From SOJZ01 sp964556565 (GTDB taxonomy: Archaea > Thermoproteota > Bathyarchaeia > Bathyarchaeales > Bathyarchaeaceae), in contig CAZKWF010000008.1 of the NCBI GenBank assembly GCA_964556565.1, positions 1 through 49,158 on the forward strand: DNA of 49,158 nt, read 5' to 3'. Below the pieces are notes generated by a model that saw only the letters and a program-made list of their open reading frames with translations, was not told the origin of the DNA and made no database searches. Shown piece by piece: positions 25,531-33,674 of this stretch. The position numbers and the translations under genes are program-made. Numbering within the stretch: position 1 is the stretch's first letter; each line of letters begins with the position of its first letter.

Positions 25531-26139
25531 ATGCACTCGGGAAAGGCTCATAGCCAAGTTGGTTCAGAACTATTGTCTATGTTTGAAGAGCTTCAAAACG
25601 TTGTTGGGCTCGTGTTCTTGGCAGCTCTACTCATGATAATTACCATATTTTGGGCATCAAAGATATTCAAGGATCAACCTCACTTTCAGATTGGACTAAT
25701 AATCGGGGAGATAAGTTTTGTAATACTGGTTATGATGAACCCATGGTGGTTACGCATCATAAGCTCCATTTTCGCTTTGACGATCATTGTTTTGACATTT
25801 TTCTCAGGACTGATTTTGAGCCGACAGACTGCCATTATTGGATTGCCAAGCATGATGTTGTTCGTCTATTCATTTTTTTATGGACGAGGCGAACTGTTGA
25901 TCATTGCCCTTACGGGTTTGATTTTTGCATTAGGTTTGGTTCTGAACTTGTGTGAAACGAAGCCAGTAATTGACATGCTGGGTAGACTTTTTCCCATTTT
26001 TGCCTTTTCACTCGCGATGGTTGGAGTCTTTCTGATTCCTACTGTCTTTCCACAGATGGATTTGTTCAACGGAGTCGCTGAAATCACTGGAACAGCAACT
26101 GGACTAGTTCTATATTTGCGTTCGCGCCTCTTAATTTAG
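25531..26139 (+). CDS. Multi-pass membrane protein
   Basis: A protein of up to 202 residues with about six transmembrane helices and short loops, and no recognised motif. The ATG at 25531 lies inside an ATGCATACATGCA element, so ATG 25579 (MFEELQNVVG...) is the more likely start. It is a single gene; function unknown. Confidence 0.6.
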   Translation: MHSGKAHSQVGSELLSMFEELQNVVGLVFLAALLMIITIFWASKIFKDQPHFQIGLIIGEISFVILVMMNPWWLRIISSIFALTIIVLTFFSGLILSRQTAIIGLPSMMLFVYSFFYGRGELLIIALTGLIFALGLVLNLCETKPVIDMLGRLFPIFAFSLAMVGVFLIPTVFPQMDLFNGVAEITGTATGLVLYLRSRLLI

Positions 26140-26203
26140 GAGAAAAGACCTTCCAGACCCGATAGATTATGTGCAAACAAGGAGCATGCATTCATCCAGC
26201 CTC

Positions 26204-27283
26204 CTAAATCAATGCTGATGCAAGAAGATCCGAAGCCGTGGAGAGTGTTGGCAATGCAATTGTGCACCATATCGAAGAGATGAAAACTATCAGTGTTATT
26301 ATTGATATTATGTGAGTTCGTTTAGCTTCATCTGAAACATATGGATATATAAAAAGTGAAATGACTATCGTCGCTATTACCCATATTTGAGATCCCTTTA
26401 GTATGAGATCAAAGATATTGAAGCCCAAGACAGCCAGTGAACTGGGATAGGCAGCATTCAACGTCAAAAGACCCATGAAAGACCAAGCCATGACTTTAAG
26501 CGCTACTAGGAAAGACCGAGTTCCAACGATGCCTACCTCTATTTTTGAAACTCTGAGAAATAGATACACGTTTACAGTCATCTGGAGCAGACTCAATGCA
26601 ACGATTGGTTCCACAGTGATGTCAAAAAACTCCCACTTCATGGAGAGTGATGTGATTTTCTGGAGGACCTGTGTAATCAGAGCAGCAGCGAAAATCAGCA
26701 CAATCGGAGATAACGACTTACGAAAAGCGAAAAACGGCGCAAACCTCAACGTTACACTCAAAAGGTGATTCACCTCATGCTGTCCTGATGCATTCCCTGA
26801 GAACATCTGCAACTTCTCATCTTTCAGATTGCCTTGACTATCGATGCCAACCTTTCCCCCATAGGGTATCATGTTACTGCTCAAGACTAGATTCACATTC
26901 AGATTAATCTTGTTTCGAGAACTTCTAATGCCTATCGGCAGTTGTAGCTTTCGAGCAATGAAAGGGTAGAAATTCCCGACTATTTTCCACACAAAGTCTT
27001 TTCCTTTGGATACTTGAAGTTTATCAGATGTCTCTTTGGTTGGAGAAAGCAGAAGTTCAAACTCTGCCTCCCATGAAGTTTTCTCCGTTGAGAAATCAAT
27101 GTTGTCACCAATAATGCGTGCGCTTTCTGGGTTTTTCAGGAATCTTGAAGAAGAGATGGTCCATCCACCAAAATCTACTTCGACGTTGGCTACGTGATCA
27201 CAGACGACATGCCCCTCTACTTTCAGAGCCATGCTGTCAACTGATGTTGGCTGCACTTTAATCTCAATGTTGGCTACGCCCAT
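26204..27283 (-). CDS. Membrane protein with N-terminal beta-rich domain
   Basis: A 359-residue protein. Residues 1-185 have the alternating hydrophobic pattern of beta strands and no signal peptide, and 190-359 hold about six transmembrane helices. No family recognised. The beta-rich part resembles DUF-type sensor domains placed on the cytosolic side. It is divergent from the next membrane protein gene. Confidence 0.68.
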   Translation of the reverse strand: MGVANIEIKVQPTSVDSMALKVEGHVVCDHVANVEVDFGGWTISSSRFLKNPESARIIGDNIDFSTEKTSWEAEFELLLSPTKETSDKLQVSKGKDFVWKIVGNFYPFIARKLQLPIGIRSSRNKINLNVNLVLSSNMIPYGGKVGIDSQGNLKDEKLQMFSGNASGQHEVNHLLSVTLRFAPFFAFRKSLSPIVLIFAAALITQVLQKITSLSMKWEFFDITVEPIVALSLLQMTVNVYLFLRVSKIEVGIVGTRSFLVALKVMAWSFMGLLTLNAAYPSSLAVLGFNIFDLILKGSQIWVIATIVISLFIYPYVSDEAKRTHIISIITLIVFISSIWCTIALPTLSTASDLLASALI

Positions 27284-27447
27284 CTTAACTCGTCTCCTTC
27301 TTGTATGTGCGCCTCGTATCAGAAGAATGACAGAAAACCCTTTTTTCTTTTTTTGGTTGTTGCACGCGCTGTATATTCCTACTTGTTATATAGCTTTCAT
27401 TCAGTATCTTAAGATGAAAAAGCCTTTCCCCACTTCGCCGCAGAGGG

Positions 27448-28983
27448 TTGGATGAGAGCATATTGGATTTCAAATCTCATGCCGAAGATTACCTGATAGT
27501 AGTCTCAATCATTTTGACGACGGCTTCTATTTTCTATGAAGACCTCGAGTTTCTTGCAGTGCCTGTTGACTGGTGTGTTATATGCTTGTTTTTCTGCACT
27601 AAGATCCCTCTTAGACTTGACAGCTACTTTCGAACAACCGTCTTCAGAAAAGATCTATCAATAAGACTTGGGCTAGTCTTTTTTCCAGCAGTGATGCTTT
27701 TCTTACTTGCCTTAACCGATCCTTTTGGATTTTTTCTTCTGCCAAAGGAGTTGGCAAATCGTGGCATATTGGATTTCTCATTTTCTGTCCTTGGAGTAAT
27801 AGCTGTTGTCTTTGTGGCGATTTTCTATTTCTCTTGGCGAGTCTGGAAATATTCTGATCCAGCATTAGCGGAAAGACTATGGAGGAAAACCTGTGAGTCA
27901 ACAGAAGATTATGATCGTGACTGGATCCTCTACAAAACGTCAAGAATCGACAGGTTTCTGACAAAGGTTATGGCACCAGGTGTTGCTCCAACTGTTGTAT
28001 CGGTTGTGCTTCTCTTCTCGTGGTTAATCCTTGCGATATCTGATGTTTTGCTGGCGATGCTTTTGATATTTTGGTTAGCCTACAATGTGCTCTACGAGGT
28101 CAGTCAGAGGCAGACAAGTCTAAAAAACCGGAGTAAATCCGCTTATAGGTTTGTGAAAAAACTTGATAGAGTTTTGGCTTGGGAAGGCTTACTGACGGCG
28201 GCGTTGTCTGGAGGAGTGGGAGGTATTATGGAAGTCATAATCCTAACCGGATGCTTCTGCTTGTTGATTTTATTATCGATTGGCAGTCTAGCCTCTTTTA
28301 TTGGTATGTTTGGCTTTTTGTGTCAATGGTATGTGCTTATAGTTCTCATTCAGATTGCCCGTAGAATTGGGTTTAGAAAGATGACTACAAGAACCTCGCA
28401 GCCTCCTACTCTTCCGAAGTTTTCCAACGTAGCTCTACCCTTTTGCCTCATTATGCTCGCAGGATTCTCAATAGCAGGATACATGGATTTTCAGCAATCA
28501 CCTGATGCCCTAAGAATCTTCGCTATAATGTTTCTCTGCTTGAACATTGCGACCATTATATCAACTGTGCTCTGGATCAAGAAGACACGAGATGAAAAAA
28601 ACGCGCGTGTAATAAAGAAAAAACAGAATCCCAGCCTCAAATATGACTCATACAGACTTTACGCCGCCTTCTATGCTCTAGGCCTACCAATTGCGCTGCT
28701 AGGGAAGAGTCTAGACGGATTTGTATTCTGGACGGCATTGAGTGGAGCCCTAATCTTTCTCAGCAACGATGATATTGTTCGAGATAGGTTTAGGGAATCC
28801 AGTCCAAAAACCTATGCAACTTTGACAACATTGCACATAGCTATTGGAGGATATGTCATTCTGGGATTTGCGATTTGGTTTATTCCTGAGTTGCTTTTCC
28901 TGTTGATTTCTGCAGCTACCGTAATTGGGGCACTCTTGATTATCATGTGGGTGCAGACCGTCAGAATTCGTTCTTTGAATTAG
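27448..28983 (+). CDS. Large multi-pass membrane protein
   Basis: A 511-residue protein with about 12 transmembrane helices and a charged loop near 130-165 (DPALAERLWRKTCESTEDYD). It has no transporter signature that I can name. It starts at TTG 27448 with GAGGG just upstream. It is followed by a GCATGCA-rich gap and G-rich element D. Function unknown. Confidence 0.72.
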   Translation: MDESILDFKSHAEDYLIVVSIILTTASIFYEDLEFLAVPVDWCVICLFFCTKIPLRLDSYFRTTVFRKDLSIRLGLVFFPAVMLFLLALTDPFGFFLLPKELANRGILDFSFSVLGVIAVVFVAIFYFSWRVWKYSDPALAERLWRKTCESTEDYDRDWILYKTSRIDRFLTKVMAPGVAPTVVSVVLLFSWLILAISDVLLAMLLIFWLAYNVLYEVSQRQTSLKNRSKSAYRFVKKLDRVLAWEGLLTAALSGGVGGIMEVIILTGCFCLLILLSIGSLASFIGMFGFLCQWYVLIVLIQIARRIGFRKMTTRTSQPPTLPKFSNVALPFCLIMLAGFSIAGYMDFQQSPDALRIFAIMFLCLNIATIISTVLWIKKTRDEKNARVIKKKQNPSLKYDSYRLYAAFYALGLPIALLGKSLDGFVFWTALSGALIFLSNDDIVRDRFRESSPKTYATLTTLHIAIGGYVILGFAIWFIPELLFLLISAATVIGALLIIMWVQTVRIRSLN

Positions 28984-29033
28984 GTATATGCACGCATAAA
29001 TGCGCCTAGGTTTTGAGACAAAGCATGCATGTC

Positions 29034-29066
29034 GCAAAAAAGGGGAAAATGCGAGGGGGATATTCC
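29034..29066 (+). repeat. G-rich 3'-flank element, copy D
   Basis: A-tract, GGGG, AAAATGCGAGGGGGATATTCC, about 50 bases after the large membrane protein gene. The sequence after it (CTGCAGAATCCGCG) loosely echoes the tRNA tail after copy E. Confidence 0.6.
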
Positions 29067-29176
29067 ACTTGACTGCAGAATCCGCGAAATCTAGCATGCA
29101 AATTTTGGGTGCCCTTTTGTCGTCAGCAAAAATGAAATAGCCACCTTAGTCCCATAAAACAACTTCTGGTGTTTGT

Positions 29177-29770
29177 TTGACTGGAATATGGAAAAAGATT
29201 AAGAAGGTAACACGCGGACCTCGCGCAGCTCGGATGTTGTGTGAACATCTTCAGCGTTGGGGTATTGATGCGAGAATGATTGAGGATGAGGGAGACCGCG
29301 TGGCCTTAAGGGGGCAAGAGATTGATGTAGTCAGAGTCCGTCGTTTTAGTGGTGGCGAATACGGACCCGCAAGTTACAGTTTCTATTATGGGGTGCTGTG
29401 TGATGTCGAAGGAATTGAGAAACAGTTCCAAACGCGAATGAAAATTCAGACAAAGGGGCTTATTAGGAGGAAGACCATCGATTTCGAGTGGGTTGGAGAA
29501 GAGCTTGCTGACGAGCTAAATAGGGACAGTGCACTAAAAGAGCGGTTGCTCCAACAGCTCAAGACTGACGTGCGGGATAGTGTTGAGATCTCGCCCGACA
29601 AAAAGGCTGGCATCGTCTGGATCACAACGACTAAAGTGATGCCACCGTTTCCGAAGTCTGCGACACCGTTTTCGATACCCGATGATATAATGCCCTCAGA
29701 AACGAGCTTCAAATCCTACAACGCAATAGCGAAACACATACGCAACAGAGTCTTTCCCCAGAGAGGCTGA
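29177..29770 (+). CDS. Unknown protein with shared C-terminal tail
   Basis: A 197-residue soluble protein that I do not recognise. The N-terminal half (GPRAARMLCEHLQRWGID...) looks like a small alpha/beta sensor and the C-terminal half is helical. GC content is higher than in neighbours, pointing to recent gain. The last 16 residues, NAIAKHIRNRVFPQRG, and the 3' flank are duplicated in inverted orientation after the HD-domain gene 7 kb away. A short TTTG-rich start region has no strong ribosome binding site. Confidence 0.7.
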   Translation: MTGIWKKIKKVTRGPRAARMLCEHLQRWGIDARMIEDEGDRVALRGQEIDVVRVRRFSGGEYGPASYSFYYGVLCDVEGIEKQFQTRMKIQTKGLIRRKTIDFEWVGEELADELNRDSALKERLLQQLKTDVRDSVEISPDKKAGIVWITTTKVMPPFPKSATPFSIPDDIMPSETSFKSYNAIAKHIRNRVFPQRG

Positions 29771-29828
29771 TGTGAACGCACACACATTCTCAAAGAAAAA
29801 AAGGGGAATTTGCGAGGGACATCTCCAT
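29719..29828 (+). repeat. Inverted repeat, copy 2, with G-rich element E
   Basis: 29719-29801 is the reverse complement of 22479-22561, and element E follows at 29791-29828. The pair brackets the HD, exonuclease-like and membrane-protein genes. Confidence 0.85.
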
Positions 29829-29833
29829 TTGTC

Positions 29834-29861
29834 TGGGGTTCAAATCCCCGAGACCCCACCA
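29834..29861 (+). other. tRNA 3'-end fragment (possible attachment site)
   Basis: The sequence folds as a T arm (stem 29834-29838 with 29846-29850, loop TTCAAAT), then seven acceptor bases AGACCCC, discriminator A and an encoded CCA. A matching 5' acceptor half (GGGGTCT) is not found upstream, so this is not a complete tRNA. A 3'-end fragment next to accessory genes is the typical scar of tRNA-targeted integration. No integrase is in the window. Confidence 0.7.
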
Positions 29862-29973
29862 GAAATCCCCTAGGACTATGTGTCCGACACGCAGCGATAA
29901 GAGCATGACGTGTTCGTTTGTGACTTTAGAACTTTATAAGAAAGATTGGGGTTTTTTATGAATGTGATATCCT

Positions 29974-30939
29974 TTGGATGAGTTGACTGCCATATCGTCT
30001 TTGGTGTCAATTGCACTATCAACCATTGCGCTAATAATATCAGTATTGGTATTTAGACGATACTCCCAGGTTGTTGTGAAAGTTAGAGCACCTTTAGTCT
30101 TGGGCCTGGCGAATAGGGAGGAAATGAGTTCATTTATGAGTCTGGCTTCCTTCCCATTCTCAAGTCTAGAAGATGGAATAGAACACTTAGAGTGGATACC
30201 TATAGAGATTCATAACGAAAGCCAGTCAAGGTCAGTTTCGATAAACCTAGTGTGGATAGATATCTTTGATAAACCCCTCGATGAGTCCCTCAGACGAATA
30301 TCCGAAGGCAGAGAGAGTCTGCTTGGAACAAAACCACTGGAGGTTCTAATCAAAGAGCATTTGCCAATATCCTTGAAAGCAGGCAGTCACAAAATTGTGC
30401 ACATATCAATAAGAACTGCTGCAGAAATCTGGGAAAAACATATTCACAAGATGGGTGCTTTGAAGGTCAAACACTCCTTTGGAACTGCAGAAACTGACCC
30501 TATTCCTTTGGACTTGTTGTGGGAGTATTATAGCTACGTTGCTAGCTTTGTATCACGAGAGGTCATGAGGCAAGAAGTAGATTCCCTGAAGCACTCGAAA
30601 ATTAACCCAAACAAACTGGTTGAATACATCACTTCTATCTACAATCAACTCGGATTTGTCCCCGAGCTTGGTTTGATTCTGCTCTCTTGGATTCTGAAAG
30701 AGAAGGCTGAAAAGGATTCATTCTTCAAGTTGTATTCTAAGAAGACGGATGCCAGATTAAGAAGGTTTGCCGATTTGCAGAAGAGCTTCTGGCGTGCCGC
30801 CATTCAAGAAGGAAAAGTCTCTCCCCCAAAAAAGGGGGAAAGCATTCCCATAGGCATAGTAAACAAAGCAGTCCCAAAGAATATCGAGTCAGCTTTGGAT
30901 TTGGCTAGAAGATTCAGGGACAAGACAGCGATGGCTTAA
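29974..30939 (+). CDS. Membrane-anchored protein with large soluble domain
   Basis: A 321-residue protein with one N-terminal transmembrane helix (about 7-30) followed by a soluble domain. The domain has a beta-rich part (LEWIPIEIHNESQSRSVSIN) and a helical C-terminal part. No motif or family recognised. Start is TTG 29974 with a poor ribosome binding site. It begins about 110 bases after the tRNA fragment, so it may be the first gene outside the integrated region. Confidence 0.65.
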   Translation: MDELTAISSLVSIALSTIALIISVLVFRRYSQVVVKVRAPLVLGLANREEMSSFMSLASFPFSSLEDGIEHLEWIPIEIHNESQSRSVSINLVWIDIFDKPLDESLRRISEGRESLLGTKPLEVLIKEHLPISLKAGSHKIVHISIRTAAEIWEKHIHKMGALKVKHSFGTAETDPIPLDLLWEYYSYVASFVSREVMRQEVDSLKHSKINPNKLVEYITSIYNQLGFVPELGLILLSWILKEKAEKDSFFKLYSKKTDARLRRFADLQKSFWRAAIQEGKVSPPKKGESIPIGIVNKAVPKNIESALDLARRFRDKTAMA

Positions 30940-31096
30940 CCCACTTCAGAAATAAATTTTCCACTCCACACGGGTGTATGAATACAACCAAATTTCGCGC
31001 AAATTTGAGCTTAGGTTTTTTCTGCTACGTTGTTTTCTTCTGTAGAATATGACTACCATCCAAGAGAGGAAATAGAATGGGAAGCTTAGCCAAGCT

Positions 31097-31627
31097 TTGA
31101 AAGAGATTTCAGGCAACAAGATTATCGCAGAGGCGAAAACAGTTTCCTTAGGAGAATGCGGCTGCAGAAAACAGCTGAAACGATGTGACGCCCCTCTCGA
31201 CGTCTGCATAGGCCTAGACAAAAAAGCAGAAGACATGATAAAGAAGGGATTAGCAAGAAGAGCGAATCTGAAACAGGCGCTTGAAGCACTAGAACGCTCC
31301 CACGCAGCAGGACTCGTCCACATCACCTACACCTTCAAAGAAGATGAAAAGTCCGTATGGGTTTGCAGCTGTTGCTCATGCTGCTGTCACTCCATGAGTG
31401 GACTCGTGAGATTTGGCATACCCAATGCAGTTGTGACGTCCAATCATATTGCAGTAAACAACCCAGAAACATGCATAAACTGCGGCACATGCGTCGAAAG
31501 ATGCCAGTTCAAAGCTCGCTATCTGAAAGACGGTAAGTTAGTACACAATGAAGCCAGATGCTTCGGATGCGGCCTCTGCGTAAGCACTTGCCCAACTGAA
31601 TCCATTTCTCTTGCGAAGCGAAACTAA
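31097..31627 (+). CDS. Ferredoxin-like protein with a Cys-dense motif
   Basis: A 176-residue iron-sulfur protein. The C-terminal part holds two typical [4Fe-4S] sets (Cys126/129/132/136 and Cys155/158/161/165). A third region reads CSCCSCCC at 90-97, six Cys in eight residues, and a fourth has CGCRKQLKRC and a further Cys37. The unusual dense motif may bind a metal cluster or be a heterodisulfide-type site; this is inference. Start is TTG 31097. The next two genes are Cys-rich DUF3795 proteins. Confidence 0.8.
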   Translation: MKEISGNKIIAEAKTVSLGECGCRKQLKRCDAPLDVCIGLDKKAEDMIKKGLARRANLKQALEALERSHAAGLVHITYTFKEDEKSVWVCSCCSCCCHSMSGLVRFGIPNAVVTSNHIAVNNPETCINCGTCVERCQFKARYLKDGKLVHNEARCFGCGLCVSTCPTESISLAKRN

Positions 31628-31657
31628 AATCCCAGAACATACATGCATGAATACGCG

Positions 31658-32005
31658 TTATGTTTTAGACGCTCTTATTTCGTCTAAAACTTCTTTTGCT
31701 GGCTTAGATTCATCGAAGAACTTCGACAGTTTCTCACATGCATAGTCTTCGCAGTAGGCACAATTCTCAACATTTCTTTCCCTTCCGCACTTTCTTATTT
31801 CACAAATGTTACAATAACTGAAAACTCGCTGTCCTCTGGTCAAACAACCATCACAGTTGATATCTTCCATTTTGAACTCTTTGCCATATTGTTTAGTCCA
31901 TAGCTTAGCCACTCTTCCTCTTTCAGCATCATCATCCATCTTAGTTGCTTTAAAAGTTGGACAATCAGAACATATTATTCCACAATAAGCAACAATTCTA
32001 TCCAT
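31658..32005 (-). CDS. DUF3795 protein
   Basis: A 115-residue Cys-rich protein. The DUF3795 pattern is clear: AYCGIICSDCP at 7-17, CDGC near 51-54, CNICEIRKC near 65-73 and NCAYCEDYAC near 80-90. These Cys probably bind zinc or an iron-sulfur cluster. The family is common in archaea and anaerobes, with no proven role. It is convergent with the ferredoxin-like gene. Confidence 0.88.
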   Translation of the reverse strand: MDRIVAYCGIICSDCPTFKATKMDDDAERGRVAKLWTKQYGKEFKMEDINCDGCLTRGQRVFSYCNICEIRKCGRERNVENCAYCEDYACEKLSKFFDESKPAKEVLDEIRASKT

Positions 32006-32157
32006 CTTCGACTCCCTATTCCGCAGAATTTCTCACATGACTCATTTCAAGCTTTCGGTCACCTTGCACATTGCCATCATCAGTCTATCGCATACCGACA
32101 AAGTTGAAATACGACTGAAAATAACATGAAAAGCAAAAACTACATGAGGCGTATTCA

Positions 32158-32655
32158 ATGGAAGCAGAGTCTTTTGAAAATATCAAGAACCAGATAGGTT
32201 TTTGCGGAATTTGGTGTGGCAGTTGTGTAGCAGGTAATGGCGTCTTAAGAGAACTTACAAAGAGGTATCATGAAATTATCGAAAGGTATGGTCTTGAAGA
32301 GTGGGCTCCTAAAGATTTTGACTTCAAGGAATTTACAAAAGGACTCTCATCAATACAAGCTATGCCTTTATGTCATGGATGTCTAAAAGGTGACGGCAGG
32401 CCAAACTGTGAAATGAGAATCTGTGCATCTAACAAAAACATAGCTGACTGCAACGAATGCGAACAACCCAGAGCGTGTAAAAACCTAGAAACGCTACAGA
32501 AAATGCGCACAGGTGCTCAACGTGCAGGGCTATTAGTTAAGACTGAGAATGTGGATCGACGAGAGCTCATAGAGAAGTGGACCGCTGAGCTGAAAAGCAA
32601 ATGGCCCTGCTGCACCATACTATGCCCTTCAACTAAAGATGAACATGAAACGTAG
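32158..32655 (+). CDS. DUF3795 protein, longer form
   Basis: A 165-residue relative of its minus-strand neighbour. The CGIWCGSC start, CHGCLKGDG, CEMRIC, CNECEQPRAC and a C-terminal CCTILC are visible. An insertion of about 40 residues separates the first and second Cys groups. It diverges from the other DUF3795 gene across a short gap, so the two may share a promoter region. Confidence 0.85.
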   Translation: MEAESFENIKNQIGFCGIWCGSCVAGNGVLRELTKRYHEIIERYGLEEWAPKDFDFKEFTKGLSSIQAMPLCHGCLKGDGRPNCEMRICASNKNIADCNECEQPRACKNLETLQKMRTGAQRAGLLVKTENVDRRELIEKWTAELKSKWPCCTILCPSTKDEHET

Positions 32656-32964
32656 CCTGTATTTTCACGATCTGTTATTTCCGGCAAACTAGAAACACAA
32701 CCAATCCAACAACATTTTCGTAGCGGACTTAGCCTATCCACATAAAACACGATAATTTCTATATAAAACCAATATAAAAACCAATATTTTTGCATGCATT
32801 GGATTAGTTTTAGAGGTTAGTAGTACTAACGTAACATGAAATTCTCTGTCATAACTTCTAAAATGCAGGTTCGCACATATCTGTTAGAAATAGTGAGACA
32901 GAAAAAAGAAGGAAGATTAGGCCGGAGCATACATGCATTTCCCGCCCTTAATGCCTCATTCATC
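32656..32964. other. Intergenic region with repeats
   Basis: This gap of about 310 bases contains tandem AATATAAAACCAAT-like repeats at about 32757-32786 and GCATGCAT elements near 32792 and 32930. I see no gene with support here. Confidence 0.5.
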
Positions 32965-33450
32965 TCAAGGATATACTACTATACCGGATATTTCTCCTTC
33001 GATATGTTCTGGATCTAATATGACCCCCTCAATCGAACCCATTTTCCTCACGCCTTCGAACGCACCCGTACCGTGTGTGCCTATGAATGTGCCTGAAATT
33101 TGAAAGCCCCCTGTAATCTTGGCTCTTGCGCTGCCTGCAATGGTCCCCTCTGGAAATGTGAGTAACCATTTCACAGTCAAGGTTCCCTCCCCAGTTGCCA
33201 GGTTGAGGCTGAAAGATTCATACCATTCTTCAAATTTTCCTGTGCCTAAGGTGCCCACTTCCGTTCCCAACCAATAAGAGTCCTTAATGTGCAAGATACC
33301 TTCTTCACTAACCCATTGTTTGCCAGGATCAATCAACTCAGCTTCTAGGTGACTCTCATAAAGTCCCACAGTTTTCGCCTTTATTGGTGAGATTGTCAAC
33401 ATGGATAGTGCTAATAGGGCCATAGTTAACATCAAAACTTTCTTGTTCAT
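32965..33450 (-). CDS. Secreted beta-barrel-like protein
   Basis: About 161 residues with a clear signal peptide (MNKKVLMLTMALLALSMLTI, cleavage near the KAKT). The mature part is strand-rich with many Gly and Thr, and GAFEGVRKMGSIEG near the end, similar in layout to allene-oxide-cyclase-like barrels. The ATG at 33450 has AGGAGGTGA about 8 bases upstream, which overrules a GTG at 33462 that lies inside that site. It should be exported; function unknown. Confidence 0.75.
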   Translation of the reverse strand: MNKKVLMLTMALLALSMLTISPIKAKTVGLYESHLEAELIDPGKQWVSEEGILHIKDSYWLGTEVGTLGTGKFEEWYESFSLNLATGEGTLTVKWLLTFPEGTIAGSARAKITGGFQISGTFIGTHGTGAFEGVRKMGSIEGVILDPEHIEGEISGIVVYP

Positions 33451-33674
33451 CTTCCTTTTCACCTCCTATTCTTTTCTTGCTACTTCTATAACGGGAAAAA
33501 TATGTGACTATTTTTTACTGGAATCTGATGGCAATTGGAGGAATAGAGACGAAAATAACAGATTTTTGAAAAACGTTTTTAAGATTGATACTGGAAATCA
33601 AAGAAAAAGGGGAGAGACGCCGCCACCTATTAGATTAGAGTGATTATTGCCAAAAATGGGGTTTTTGATTTTTA

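Noticed and set aside
29780..29861. Complete tRNA gene
   Set aside because: No 5' acceptor strand GGGGTCT, D arm or anticodon arm fits; only the 3' part is present.
33401..33643. 80-codon plus ORF
   Set aside because: It begins antisense to the secreted-protein signal peptide and has no ribosome binding site.
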